Positions 44,748 through 52,211 of a DNA stretch of 64,000 bases are shown one piece after another (the first letter of the stretch is position 1; each line of letters starts with the position of its first letter). Origin of the DNA: Pelagimonas phthalicica (GTDB lineage: Bacteria; Pseudomonadota; Alphaproteobacteria; Rhodobacterales; Rhodobacteraceae); NCBI RefSeq assembly GCF_004364805.1, contig NZ_SOAP01000001.1, forward strand, positions 1-64,000, in the 5' to 3' direction. A program made the translations under genes and the position numbers. The notes under the pieces were generated by a model that had not been told where the DNA came from, did no database searches, and worked only from the letters and a program-made list of their open reading frames with translations.

Positions 44748-46331
44748 TTAGTGGAGGAACAGGGTGGTGATTTGCGGCACCAGCAGGATCAGCATCAGAA
44801 CCATGATCTGGATGCCGATAAACGGCAGGAAGCTCTTGAAGATATCCGGCAGCGTGATGTGCGGCGGGGCCACCGATTTCAGGTAAAACGCCGCACCACC
44901 AAAGGGCGGTGACAAAAAGCTGACCTGCATATTCACGCAAAACAGCACGCCAAACCAAACCTGTACGGCCAAACGGCTGTCCAACCCGCCAGTGATGCCC
45001 AGCTCATCCCAGGGCAGTTTCAGCACGATAGGAAGGAAGACGGGCATGACCAGCAGCACGATACCTGTCCAGTCCATGAACGCCCCCATAAAGAGGAACA
45101 CCAACATCATGATCAGCAGGACGCCCAAGGTCGGCAAGTCCAGCCCGACAATCAAATTCGCCACAAAGCTTGGCCCACCTGCGAGCGTATAGGCACCGGC
45201 CAATGCTGTCGCACCAATGGTGACCCACATGATGGTTCCGGTGGATTTGAAAGTCCGCATGGAAGCTTCGCGCAGCAAGGCCCAAGAGAATTCGCCACGC
45301 AGAATGATCAAAAGCAGCACTGCCATGGCCCCGATCCCGGCTGCCTCGGTGATCCCGGTGATGCCACCATAGATCGATCCCAACACGACAAAGACGATAA
45401 GCAGCGGGGCCACCATGCCTTTGCCATTGGCCCAGGCGGCCACGGTGTTCTCACGCCCGATGGCGAACCACAGGACCGCGCCACATAGCGTGGCAAGCAC
45501 TGCAGCCTTGATAATGAACCCGGATGTAATCCCGCCTGTATCGGTTTCGATCAGGTCAAAAGCGTTCAGGTAAAGACCTCGCGCCACCATGATGGCTGCA
45601 GCCACGCCAACGATCATCACAATGAGCGCAACGCCATAGATGCTTTTCTGCCGACCGGTCAGATCCGTGTCCTTTGGTTCGGGCAGAGGGGCCAGAGACG
45701 GGTTCAGATTGGTGCGGATCAGGATATAGGCGATGTAACACGCCGCCAGAATGAATCCGGGGACAAAGGCCGCTTGGAACAGCGCGTGAATGCTTGTGTC
45801 CGTGATCAGGCCATAAAAGATCAAAACGATAGAGGGCGGGATCATCGTGCCCAAAGACCCCGAGGCACAGATCGTGCCAATCGCGAGGTTTTGGTCATAG
45901 CCCAAGCGCAGCATTTGCGGCAGCGCGATCAACCCAAGCAGGACGACTTCACCGCCGATAATACCGGACATGGCCGCCATCACCACAGCCATCAATGCTG
46001 TGACCACGGCGATCCCGCCGCGTGTGCGGTTCATCCAGGCCTCAAGCGTGTCATACATGTCGCGCGCAATGCCCGAGCGCTCCAAAAGGTTCGCCATGAA
46101 TATGAAAAGCGGCACGGAAACAAGGACATAACTGGTGGTGATCCCGTAGATCCGCTGCCCTAACAGGTTCAAAGGCCCGGTCCCGAAATTGCTGAACAGC
46201 AGGTCAGGGCCAAACTTCATCACCATGACAACCACTGCCAGAAAACCCGAGGCAAACCCCAACGGCATGCCAATGGCCAAGAGCAAGAGCATGCCCAACA
46301 ACAAAACAAGCGAAATGGTTCCGATATCCAT
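44748..46331 (-). CDS. TRAP transporter large permease (DctM family)
   Basis: This 527-residue, about 12-helix membrane protein of the DctM family has LLLGMLLLLAIGMPLGFASG at the N-terminus, PLFIFMANLLERSGIA, and SGSLGTMIPPSIVLIFYG in the middle. It is longer than the common 430-residue form because of an insert around residues 215-300, typical of the long-DctM subfamily. It drives Na+- or H+-coupled uptake with the small permease and the binding protein. It lies just upstream of the RuBisCO-like gene, so sugar-acid import is likely. Confidence 0.92.
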   Translation of the reverse strand: MDIGTISLVLLLGMLLLLAIGMPLGFASGFLAVVVMVMKFGPDLLFSNFGTGPLNLLGQRIYGITTSYVLVSVPLFIFMANLLERSGIARDMYDTLEAWMNRTRGGIAVVTALMAVVMAAMSGIIGGEVVLLGLIALPQMLRLGYDQNLAIGTICASGSLGTMIPPSIVLIFYGLITDTSIHALFQAAFVPGFILAACYIAYILIRTNLNPSLAPLPEPKDTDLTGRQKSIYGVALIVMIVGVAAAIMVARGLYLNAFDLIETDTGGITSGFIIKAAVLATLCGAVLWFAIGRENTVAAWANGKGMVAPLLIVFVVLGSIYGGITGITEAAGIGAMAVLLLIILRGEFSWALLREASMRTFKSTGTIMWVTIGATALAGAYTLAGGPSFVANLIVGLDLPTLGVLLIMMLVFLFMGAFMDWTGIVLLVMPVFLPIVLKLPWDELGITGGLDSRLAVQVWFGVLFCVNMQVSFLSPPFGGAAFYLKSVAPPHITLPDIFKSFLPFIGIQIMVLMLILLVPQITTLFLH

Positions 46332-46352
46332 CTTGGCGTCTCCTCTGCGGCT

Positions 46353-46958
46353 TTACTGCTTGGTGTCGGGATGGTCTGAAGCTTCGCCAGCCGGGCGCGC
46401 CTCAAGGTGATCAGCACCAACTTGTGCCAGGAGTTCGTCGAGATCCTCGACCAGCGGTTTTTCACCTTGGTCGGTGTTCCAATCAAAAATCAGGTTGGAA
46501 ATCGCCTGCAGGGCCAGAAGCGCCATGGTGATCAGGATAAGCGGCTTGAGCGTTGCTGGGATCGGCGGGTCAAATTTTGTGCCAAAACGCTCCCAGGTCA
46601 TGAACTTGCGTACCGCCTCGTCATACCCGCCCCAAATCAGAGCCACGGCGAAAACCACGATGCAGAGGGTGGAAATGACGTCAAAGATACGACGCAACCA
46701 ACGGGGGCAGAGATCGTAGAGGATGTAAATCCGAATGTGGCTGCGCTGTTGCATCGAGTAGAGGCCAGCAAACAAATAGGAAATTCCAGCAACCCAAAGC
46801 GAAGTTTCATTGACCCACATGGTCGCCCGGCCAAAAACGTAACGCATCACCACTTCGAAAAAGATGATCGCGACGATAAAGGCAGGAAGCCACATTGCGA
46901 TCCGGCTGATGCCCCATGTGATCAGGTCCAAGGGGCCGGTTCTTTTATGCTCTACCAT
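46353..46958 (-). CDS. TRAP transporter small permease (DctQ family)
   Basis: This 201-residue protein has four hydrophobic helices (IAMWLPAFIVAIIFFEVVMRYVFG, here cited by its start IAMWLPAFIVAII; VNETSLWVAGISYLFAGLY; the RRIFDVISTLCIVVFAVALIWGG segment; LILITMALLALQAISNLIF). NETS in the second helix is characteristic of DctQ. A longer cytoplasmic C-terminal tail ends in acidic residues. It sits between the binding protein and DctM. Confidence 0.9.
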   Translation of the reverse strand: MVEHKRTGPLDLITWGISRIAMWLPAFIVAIIFFEVVMRYVFGRATMWVNETSLWVAGISYLFAGLYSMQQRSHIRIYILYDLCPRWLRRIFDVISTLCIVVFAVALIWGGYDEAVRKFMTWERFGTKFDPPIPATLKPLILITMALLALQAISNLIFDWNTDQGEKPLVEDLDELLAQVGADHLEARPAGEASDHPDTKQ

Positions 46959-47002
46959 TTGCCCCTCCCCGACAAATCGCTGGCCATTTCGGCGTTTGGT
47001 GA

Positions 47003-47029
47003 CGCGTTCCCGACCAGGCCGGAAACGCG
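47003..47029 (-). other. Stem-loop between dctP- and dctQ-type genes
   Basis: CGCGTTCCCG (47003-47012) pairs with CGGAAACGCG (47020-47029) over 10 bp (one wobble on the RNA), with a 7-nt loop. It lies in the 105-bp gap after the binding-protein gene. Such hairpins commonly leave the binding protein over-represented relative to the permeases. Confidence 0.6.
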
Positions 47030-47063
47030 CATGTCTTTAGAAACAGGAGATTATTCCTGAACC

Positions 47064-48086
47064 TTATTCCTGGATCAGGCCGATACGCTTCATGAAGGAA
47101 ACGTGGCTGGCGACCATGGCTTTGCCCTCTTCGGTCTCACCGCCATAGACATCCCACTGCTTCTGAGCCGCCGCGCGGAAGGTGGCGCGATCTTCGGCGG
47201 ACCAATTATAGGTGGTCACGTCCATGCTCGGCAGCTTGGCCAGTGCTTCGCCATTATCGACCAGGGTTTGCAGGATCAGATCCATGCCAACGTTCTGATA
47301 GGCGACTTCGATGATCTTGCGATGCCGTTCGCTCAGCCCGTCCCAGACATCGGTGCGACACGCCAAGTGATCCGCTGCCATCGAATGAAAGCCTGGGAAA
47401 TTGGTGTGCTTGCCAATGTCATAGGTGCCAATGCGCAGGTTGTTGCCCAAGGTGGAGGCATCAGCCCCGTCGATGATCCCGGATTCAAGCGCGGTGATCA
47501 CTTCGGAGAAGTCCATCACAATCGGCTTGGCCCCCAAAGATGCAAAGATGTCAGAGGCCATGCCCGGAGGCGCGCGGAACTTCCAGTTTTCCAAGTCAGC
47601 GACCCCAGCCAAGGGACGGGTCGATGTCAGCGATTCCTGCCCGCCGACATGCGCCCCGACAAAGGTCATGTTGTAATCGGCATATAGCTCGTTCACGGCC
47701 TCGCGACCGCCGCCCATTTCGACCCAGGCCTGATATTGCAGCGGGCTGTCATAGCCGCCCATCGTGTCGGATACGAATTGGAATGCCTTGTTCTTGCCCG
47801 CCTGATAGCTGCCATTGGTCATATCGCAATCAAGAATGCTGTTCACTGCAGCATCGAAGGTTTCCGCAGATGGCACGACCGACGAAGAATAGAACATTTC
47901 GATTTGCAGATCGCCCCCGGACATCAGGTTCACGGCATCCACAAACTCCTGGATCGCACCACCATAGGACGAAGATTGCCCCTGATGCGTTTGAATCCTC
48001 AGAGTGGTTTGCGCGCTTGCGGCCCCGGCGAGCAGTGCGGTCACCGCCACGCCGGCGGCAAGTGTTTTGGTCACGGTCTTGAGCAT
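47064..48086 (-). CDS. TRAP transporter solute-binding protein (DctP family)
   Basis: This 340-residue periplasmic protein has a Sec signal (MLKTVTKTLAAGVAVTALLA, cleavage after GAASA) and then TTLRIQTHQG. Family motifs include LENWKFRAPPGMASDIFASLGA, noted here as KFRAPPGMA (with the conserved Arg that binds a carboxylate), and FSEVITALESGIIDGADA. The conserved Arg points to an acidic ligand, in line with a sugar acid. The ATG at 48086 has GGGAGGA upstream; the longer frame is rejected. Confidence 0.92.
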   Translation of the reverse strand: MLKTVTKTLAAGVAVTALLAGAASAQTTLRIQTHQGQSSSYGGAIQEFVDAVNLMSGGDLQIEMFYSSSVVPSAETFDAAVNSILDCDMTNGSYQAGKNKAFQFVSDTMGGYDSPLQYQAWVEMGGGREAVNELYADYNMTFVGAHVGGQESLTSTRPLAGVADLENWKFRAPPGMASDIFASLGAKPIVMDFSEVITALESGIIDGADASTLGNNLRIGTYDIGKHTNFPGFHSMAADHLACRTDVWDGLSERHRKIIEVAYQNVGMDLILQTLVDNGEALAKLPSMDVTTYNWSAEDRATFRAAAQKQWDVYGGETEEGKAMVASHVSFMKRIGLIQE

Positions 48087-48138
48087 ATTGGTCCTCCCTG
48101 GTGCTCCTGTTGGCGGGACGTCCCCCGTCATTCAGAAC

Positions 48139-48160
48139 TGGTATGATGAGTATATCACCA
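48139..48160. promoter_or_regulatory. Candidate GntR operator upstream of the TRAP operon
   Basis: An imperfect palindrome bounded by TGGT (48139-48142) and ACCA (48157-48160) with A+T-rich centre contains the octamer TGGTATGA. The same octamer is found at 49137-49144 before the gntR gene. It lies about 55-75 bp upstream of the dctP-type start, a suitable place for repression by the FadR-type regulator. Confidence 0.5.
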
Positions 48161-48261
48161 TCCCAATATGTCAAGCACCTTTGAACCTCGCCACCGATAG
48201 AACGGGCCCCAAAAGCGCTCTGACCCTGAAAAACAGCCATTTCCCAAGGAGTAAGAAACCG

Positions 48262-48296
48262 AAAAGGCGGTCGCACATTTCCGTGCGCCGCCCTTT
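48262..48296 (-). terminator. Rho-independent terminator of the gntR gene
   Basis: On the - strand a stem of 10 bp with one bulge (48266-48276 with 48283-48292, 6-nt loop) is followed by TTTTC. It lies about 55 bp after the gntR stop, so the TRAP operon is transcribed separately from its regulator. Confidence 0.8.
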
Positions 48297-48348
48297 GCGT
48301 GATTGAAGGATGATCGAAATCAGCTCGAATCGAGCTCTCTGACCACCG

Positions 48349-49086
48349 CTAAGTGAGCGTATTCGTATAAAGCGGATCGGACCGGTCCAGATGCTCGCGC
48401 ATCAAGGCCGCGGCAGAATCCGCGTCACCTGCCTCGAGGAAATCAACCAGTTTTTCATGCTCCATCAGGGTCGTGTTCTCTCGACCCGACCAATGCAGCA
48501 GAGGTTTGTAATATTCAAAAAGCCAGGTCAGCATGGCATGGGTCACCGCCTGCAAAAGCGGATTGCGCGTGGCATTGGCGATGGCCGTGTGAAAGGAAAT
48601 GTCGGTCTCGATAAAACCCTTTTGGTTCTTGGTTTGCCGTCTTTGTACATCGACCAAATCACGGAGGGTGCGTATGTCGTCCTCGGTGCAATTGGCCGCC
48701 GCAACCCTTACCAAACCCGCCTCAAGTATCTTTCTAACCTGCTTGAGATGCTCAAGGTTTGACGGCTCAGCCGACAAAAGCAGTTTGGCAATGTCATCAA
48801 CTTGATCCAAGGCGATATTGGCACTGAACTCATTCACTCGGGTGCGTTCCCCATGGGAAATGGTGATCACGCCCTTATTGGCAAGCATCTGCAATGCCTC
48901 GCGCACTGCCGGACGCCCGACACCGAACTTTTCCATCAGCTTGCGTTCAGAGGGGATAATGTCCCCCGGCTTGAGATCGCCGGACACTATCATTTCCCAA
49001 AGCCGATCAAACACCTGATCCGACAGTTTTTGCCGCGTGATTGGGGCCACGTCAAAGCCCGATGGCGTTGTTGGATTCTTGGCCAT
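48349..49086 (-). CDS. GntR-family regulator, FadR subfamily
   Basis: This 245-residue protein has an N-terminal winged HTH (SDQVFDRLWEMIVSGDLKPG, then IPSERKLMEKFGVGRPAVREAL) and a C-terminal FCD effector domain with metal-ligand type residues (FIETDISFHTAIANAT; ALMREHLDR). It is located beside and in line with the TRAP/RuBisCO-like operon, which it most likely represses in the absence of its sugar-acid ligand. Shared TGGTATGA motifs upstream of both transcripts support this. Confidence 0.92.
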   Translation of the reverse strand: MAKNPTTPSGFDVAPITRQKLSDQVFDRLWEMIVSGDLKPGDIIPSERKLMEKFGVGRPAVREALQMLANKGVITISHGERTRVNEFSANIALDQVDDIAKLLLSAEPSNLEHLKQVRKILEAGLVRVAAANCTEDDIRTLRDLVDVQRRQTKNQKGFIETDISFHTAIANATRNPLLQAVTHAMLTWLFEYYKPLLHWSGRENTTLMEHEKLVDFLEAGDADSAAALMREHLDRSDPLYTNTLT

Positions 49087-49136
49087 AGCGTCAGATGCCC
49101 CCTAAACAGCTCCCTTAACAGATAGCGAAGGTATAC

Positions 49137-49144
49137 TGGTATGA
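49137..49144. promoter_or_regulatory. TGGTATGA motif before the gntR gene
   Basis: TGGTATGA at 49137-49144, within a GGTATACTGGTATGACA context, repeats the octamer found at 48139-48146. It lies about 50 bp upstream of the gntR start and suggests autoregulation. Confidence 0.4.
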
Positions 49145-49227
49145 CAAGCTAACGTGACAATCCGCGGCAAGGCCATAGTGAACGAAGACTGAGACAAAAA
49201 GGAAACCTATCGGCCCGTCGTTGAACC

Positions 49228-50688
49228 TTACCGGTTTTCTTCCGCCGCCATCTTGCCCGCGACGCCACCGTTAGTTTTCAAGCTATACCAACGCTGGGCA
49301 GCTCCAAAAAGGAGACTGGCACCGGCAAATACGAGACTTGGGAACAAAAGAGCAATTGCCGCTGATAACATAGTTGGGCTTTGCGCATGACCAAAATAAA
49401 GACCTCCAACAATCGCAATGCTAAGAGAGATGCCGATTTGCTGTGATGTCTGTAACACCCCCGAAGCCGCACCCGCGTCTGCTCCTGCGACCTCAGACAT
49501 TGCAGTAGACATCAAGGCCACATTGGACACCCCTATTCCCACCCCCACCAGTGAAAGCGGAAAAACCAAGTGCAAGGTTCTGATTTCATCCTGAAACGCT
49601 TGGAATAGGATCACCAATAGAGCAACCCCGGTGCATACTGCCAGCGAACCCAGTAATGGAAGTTTCCAGGGGGTTTTCGGAGTGAAACGCCCAGCCAAGT
49701 AAGCGCCTAGAGTGGCAAAGAGTGGATGGACTACCAATGTCGACGCGACTGAGCCTGGTGAAAACTGCGGACCTTGCTGCAGGGTTATCGCCAAAAGGAA
49801 CGGAACACCCGCTATCCCGCTAAACGTCAACAAAACCATTGCAGCGCTGAAACAGAATACCTTAGACCGAAGCAACTCACGAGGTATGAGCGGCATCAGC
49901 CTCGGCGAACGTCCGCGCGCTTGGCATACAAGCATGTAAGAAATCAAACCGAGGCTGATCAGGATCATCGCCAAGAGCCAAATCGGCCAGCCTAAGACGC
50001 GACCTTGTGCAACAGCAAAAACCACCCCTGCTATTGCACAAATGCTCAGTGCGCCCTGCCATACGTCCATGGTATGTTTGCGCACAAACTCATCTTTATC
50101 TAGACAAAGCAAAGCGACCAGAAAGGCGACGGCGCAGGCTGGTATGGATGGCAAAAAGACAAACCGCCACCCCAGCCCAAAGAGGTCTAGCTCAAGAAAA
50201 ACACCACCAAAAACCGGGCCGGCAATTGCCCCCATGGCACTGATCATTCCAAAATACCCAAACGCGCGTCGACGCTGATCAGGAGGAAGGGTCACGTTGA
50301 TAAGCGCGAGGATTTGCGGCATCAGGCATGCAGCGCCAATTCCCTGCAGGGTTCGAGCTGCAACTAGGATCGCCGACGTCGGTGAACACGCCGCCAAACA
50401 GGCGCCCATCGCAAACGCCGCGACGCCAACACAAAACAAGCGACGGCGACCGAGAGCATCCCCAAACCGCCCCATAGGCAGCAAAAACGCAGCCAGCGGT
50501 ATGAGATAAGCCAACAGGACCCACTGTGCTTGCGAACCCGAAATTGCGAAATCCTGCGCAATATTCGGGAGGGCCAGGTTGACCATGGTCACGTCCAGCA
50601 TGGCAACAAAGGCAGCGAGCAAAAGCGCCCAGACCGCGCCCCATCGGCGTGCCCCAGTGGACACAAGGTTGGTACCTTGATGCGGCAT
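49228..50688 (-). CDS. MFS drug/H+ antiporter, DHA2 (EmrB/QacA) family
   Basis: This 486-residue membrane protein has about 14 hydrophobic helices, as in DHA2 exporters. It shows the antiporter motif region GRFGDALGRRRLF after the second helix, DVTMVNLALPNIAQDF in the first, and GIGAACLMPQILALI in the motif C area. The ATG at 50688 has GGAGAA upstream. It is divergent from an Rrf2-type regulator, suggesting inducible export of a toxic compound; the substrate is unknown. Confidence 0.9.
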   Translation of the reverse strand: MPHQGTNLVSTGARRWGAVWALLLAAFVAMLDVTMVNLALPNIAQDFAISGSQAQWVLLAYLIPLAAFLLPMGRFGDALGRRRLFCVGVAAFAMGACLAACSPTSAILVAARTLQGIGAACLMPQILALINVTLPPDQRRRAFGYFGMISAMGAIAGPVFGGVFLELDLFGLGWRFVFLPSIPACAVAFLVALLCLDKDEFVRKHTMDVWQGALSICAIAGVVFAVAQGRVLGWPIWLLAMILISLGLISYMLVCQARGRSPRLMPLIPRELLRSKVFCFSAAMVLLTFSGIAGVPFLLAITLQQGPQFSPGSVASTLVVHPLFATLGAYLAGRFTPKTPWKLPLLGSLAVCTGVALLVILFQAFQDEIRTLHLVFPLSLVGVGIGVSNVALMSTAMSEVAGADAGAASGVLQTSQQIGISLSIAIVGGLYFGHAQSPTMLSAAIALLFPSLVFAGASLLFGAAQRWYSLKTNGGVAGKMAAEENR

Positions 50689-50751
50689 AGTAATTCTCCA
50701 ACTGCGCAGATTCGTTACTATTAAAGTCACATGAAAACGCCTGTCAATCTC

Positions 50752-50780
50752 TCGTGAATGCGTTTGTCACGAAAGCGTGA
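50752..50780. promoter_or_regulatory. Inverted-repeat operator between MFS and Rrf2 genes
   Basis: TCGTGA (50752-50757) and TCACGA (50767-50772) form a perfect inverted repeat. A third half-site, CGTGA (50776-50780), pairs with the middle one. They lie 64-92 bp from the MFS start and 19-47 bp from the Rrf2 start, as expected for an operator controlling both genes. Confidence 0.6.
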
Positions 50781-50798
50781 TTGGGTTAACAAGCCGAT

Positions 50799-51218
50799 AT
50801 GAGAACAGACACGCGCCTTCCCAGGGTTTTACACATCTTGCTTCATCTGGATGAGATCAAGGATCCGGTTACATCCGAACGCATGGGTGAGATGTTTGGC
50901 ATGGATGCTTCGCTGGTGCGACGCATGATGGGCGGGCTGCGCAATCAAGGATTGGTGACATCCATCAAAGGCCATGGGGGCGGCTGGCAATTGTTGCGCC
51001 CCACATCCGAGATCAGTTTGATGGATGTCTACGTCGCCCTTGGCTCACCAACCGTCTTTGCAATTGGTGCCCCCGAACCGTCATCACCTTGCCTTTTGGA
51101 ACATGCTGCCACAGGCGCAACACGCGCGGCCATGAATGCTGCCAAACGTCTTTTTGAACAGGAGCTCAGAAATGTTTCTGTTTCTGACCTTGCTGCGGCT
51201 GCGAAAATTGGCGGGTAG
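50799..51218 (+). CDS. Rrf2-family transcriptional regulator
   Basis: This 139-residue protein has an N-terminal winged HTH (SERMGEMFGMDASLVRRMMGGL, cited by its core MDASLVRRMMGGL) followed by the wing SIKGHGGGWQLLRP, typical of Rrf2. Only a single Cys (SPCLLEH) is present, so it lacks the three-Cys Fe-S site of IscR/NsrR and is closer to the YwnA-like members. Divergent to the MFS exporter gene, it probably represses it. Confidence 0.88.
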   Translation: MRTDTRLPRVLHILLHLDEIKDPVTSERMGEMFGMDASLVRRMMGGLRNQGLVTSIKGHGGGWQLLRPTSEISLMDVYVALGSPTVFAIGAPEPSSPCLLEHAATGATRAAMNAAKRLFEQELRNVSVSDLAAAAKIGG

Positions 51219-51234
51219 ACGCCCACCAAAGCGG

Positions 51235-51900
51235 CTATGCCCGTTTCGATTTCTTTTCACGCAACGCCAAAAGCAAGGCGTGAAAGGTATCCCCTTGGAT
51301 GGCAACGTGATCTTTGACCGCCTGGGCCGCCGTTTGGGACTCCGCCGCGCCCAGCGCATCCAGAATGACCCGATGTTCGGCCATGGATTGCTGCAAACGC
51401 CCTCTTAGCCGAAGCTGAATGCGTCGAAAGGGGCGCAACCGTTTTTGCAGGCGCAGGGCCTCTTTTTCCAGAAACCCATTGCCGGATTGCCGATAGATGA
51501 TCTGATGGAACCGCTCATTGGCTAAATAATAGGCATCCGCCTGCCCGGCATCAATGGCCTCTTGGCAACGCTGATTGGCTTCCTCCAATTCGCCCAAGGC
51601 CTCATCGGATATGCGTTGCGCCGCCAATTCACAGCATGTCGCTTCTAGCACCGACATGACTTCGAACATCTCACTTAACTCAATAGGGCCCGGTTCGCGG
51701 ACAAAGGCACCGCGACGCGGAACGAGCTCAACAAGACCCGTTTGAGAAAGCCGCTGAAAGGCCTCTCGAAGCGGCGTTCGCGACACGTTGAGTTTTTCGG
51801 CCAGTTGAACCTCGCTCAACCGTTCTCCGTCTTCGAAATCGCCATCAAAGATCATCTCTTCGATGTTTTCTGCGATCCTCTCTGAAAGCCTTTGATCCAT
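51235..51900 (-). CDS. GntR-family regulator with FCD domain
   Basis: This 221-residue protein has an N-terminal winged HTH (LSEVQLAEKLNVSRTPLREAF) and a C-terminal FCD ligand domain (LEATCCELAAQRI, NERFHQIIYRQSGN). ATG at 51900 is the standard start; the frame continues upstream through the operator. It is divergent from the ABC/gamma-glutamyl operon and is its probable repressor, acting at the palindrome 51947-51958. Confidence 0.92.
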   Translation of the reverse strand: MDQRLSERIAENIEEMIFDGDFEDGERLSEVQLAEKLNVSRTPLREAFQRLSQTGLVELVPRRGAFVREPGPIELSEMFEVMSVLEATCCELAAQRISDEALGELEEANQRCQEAIDAGQADAYYLANERFHQIIYRQSGNGFLEKEALRLQKRLRPFRRIQLRLRGRLQQSMAEHRVILDALGAAESQTAAQAVKDHVAIQGDTFHALLLALREKKSKRA

Positions 51901-51946
51901 GAAAAGAAACCTAAAATCGGCCCTTCCAAAAATCAATAGCGCATTT

Positions 51947-51999
51947 ATTGTATACAATATAGTTGACGCTTAAAACATTCCAGCCATACTGCATACAAG
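51947..51999. promoter_or_regulatory. GntR operators and promoter of the ABC operon
   Basis: ATTGTATACAAT (51947-51958) is a perfect 12-bp palindrome of the type bound by FCD-group GntR proteins. ACTGCATACAAG (51988-51999) matches it at 9 of 12 positions. A possible + strand promoter lies between and over them: TTGACG (51963-51968) and CATACT (51985-51990), 16 bp apart. The remaining stretch up to the binding-protein gene at 52212 holds a roughly 210-nt leader with no recognisable structure. Confidence 0.65.
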
Positions 52000-52211
52000 A
52001 ATCATTATCCTGGGTGGCTCGCCACATGTTCGTCACTGACGACATCTTCATTCGGCACAACTCTCGAAAACCTGCGGTGCGAACTGGCAGCGACCTGCCT
52101 GTGCTGCCGACACCGTGCCAAGACCAAGCGTCCCCCCAGCACGTTACCCAAACCGCGCCATCAAGAGCGCGGAACACGTAAACACTTGAAATTCAACAGA
52201 GAGGAAGACTT

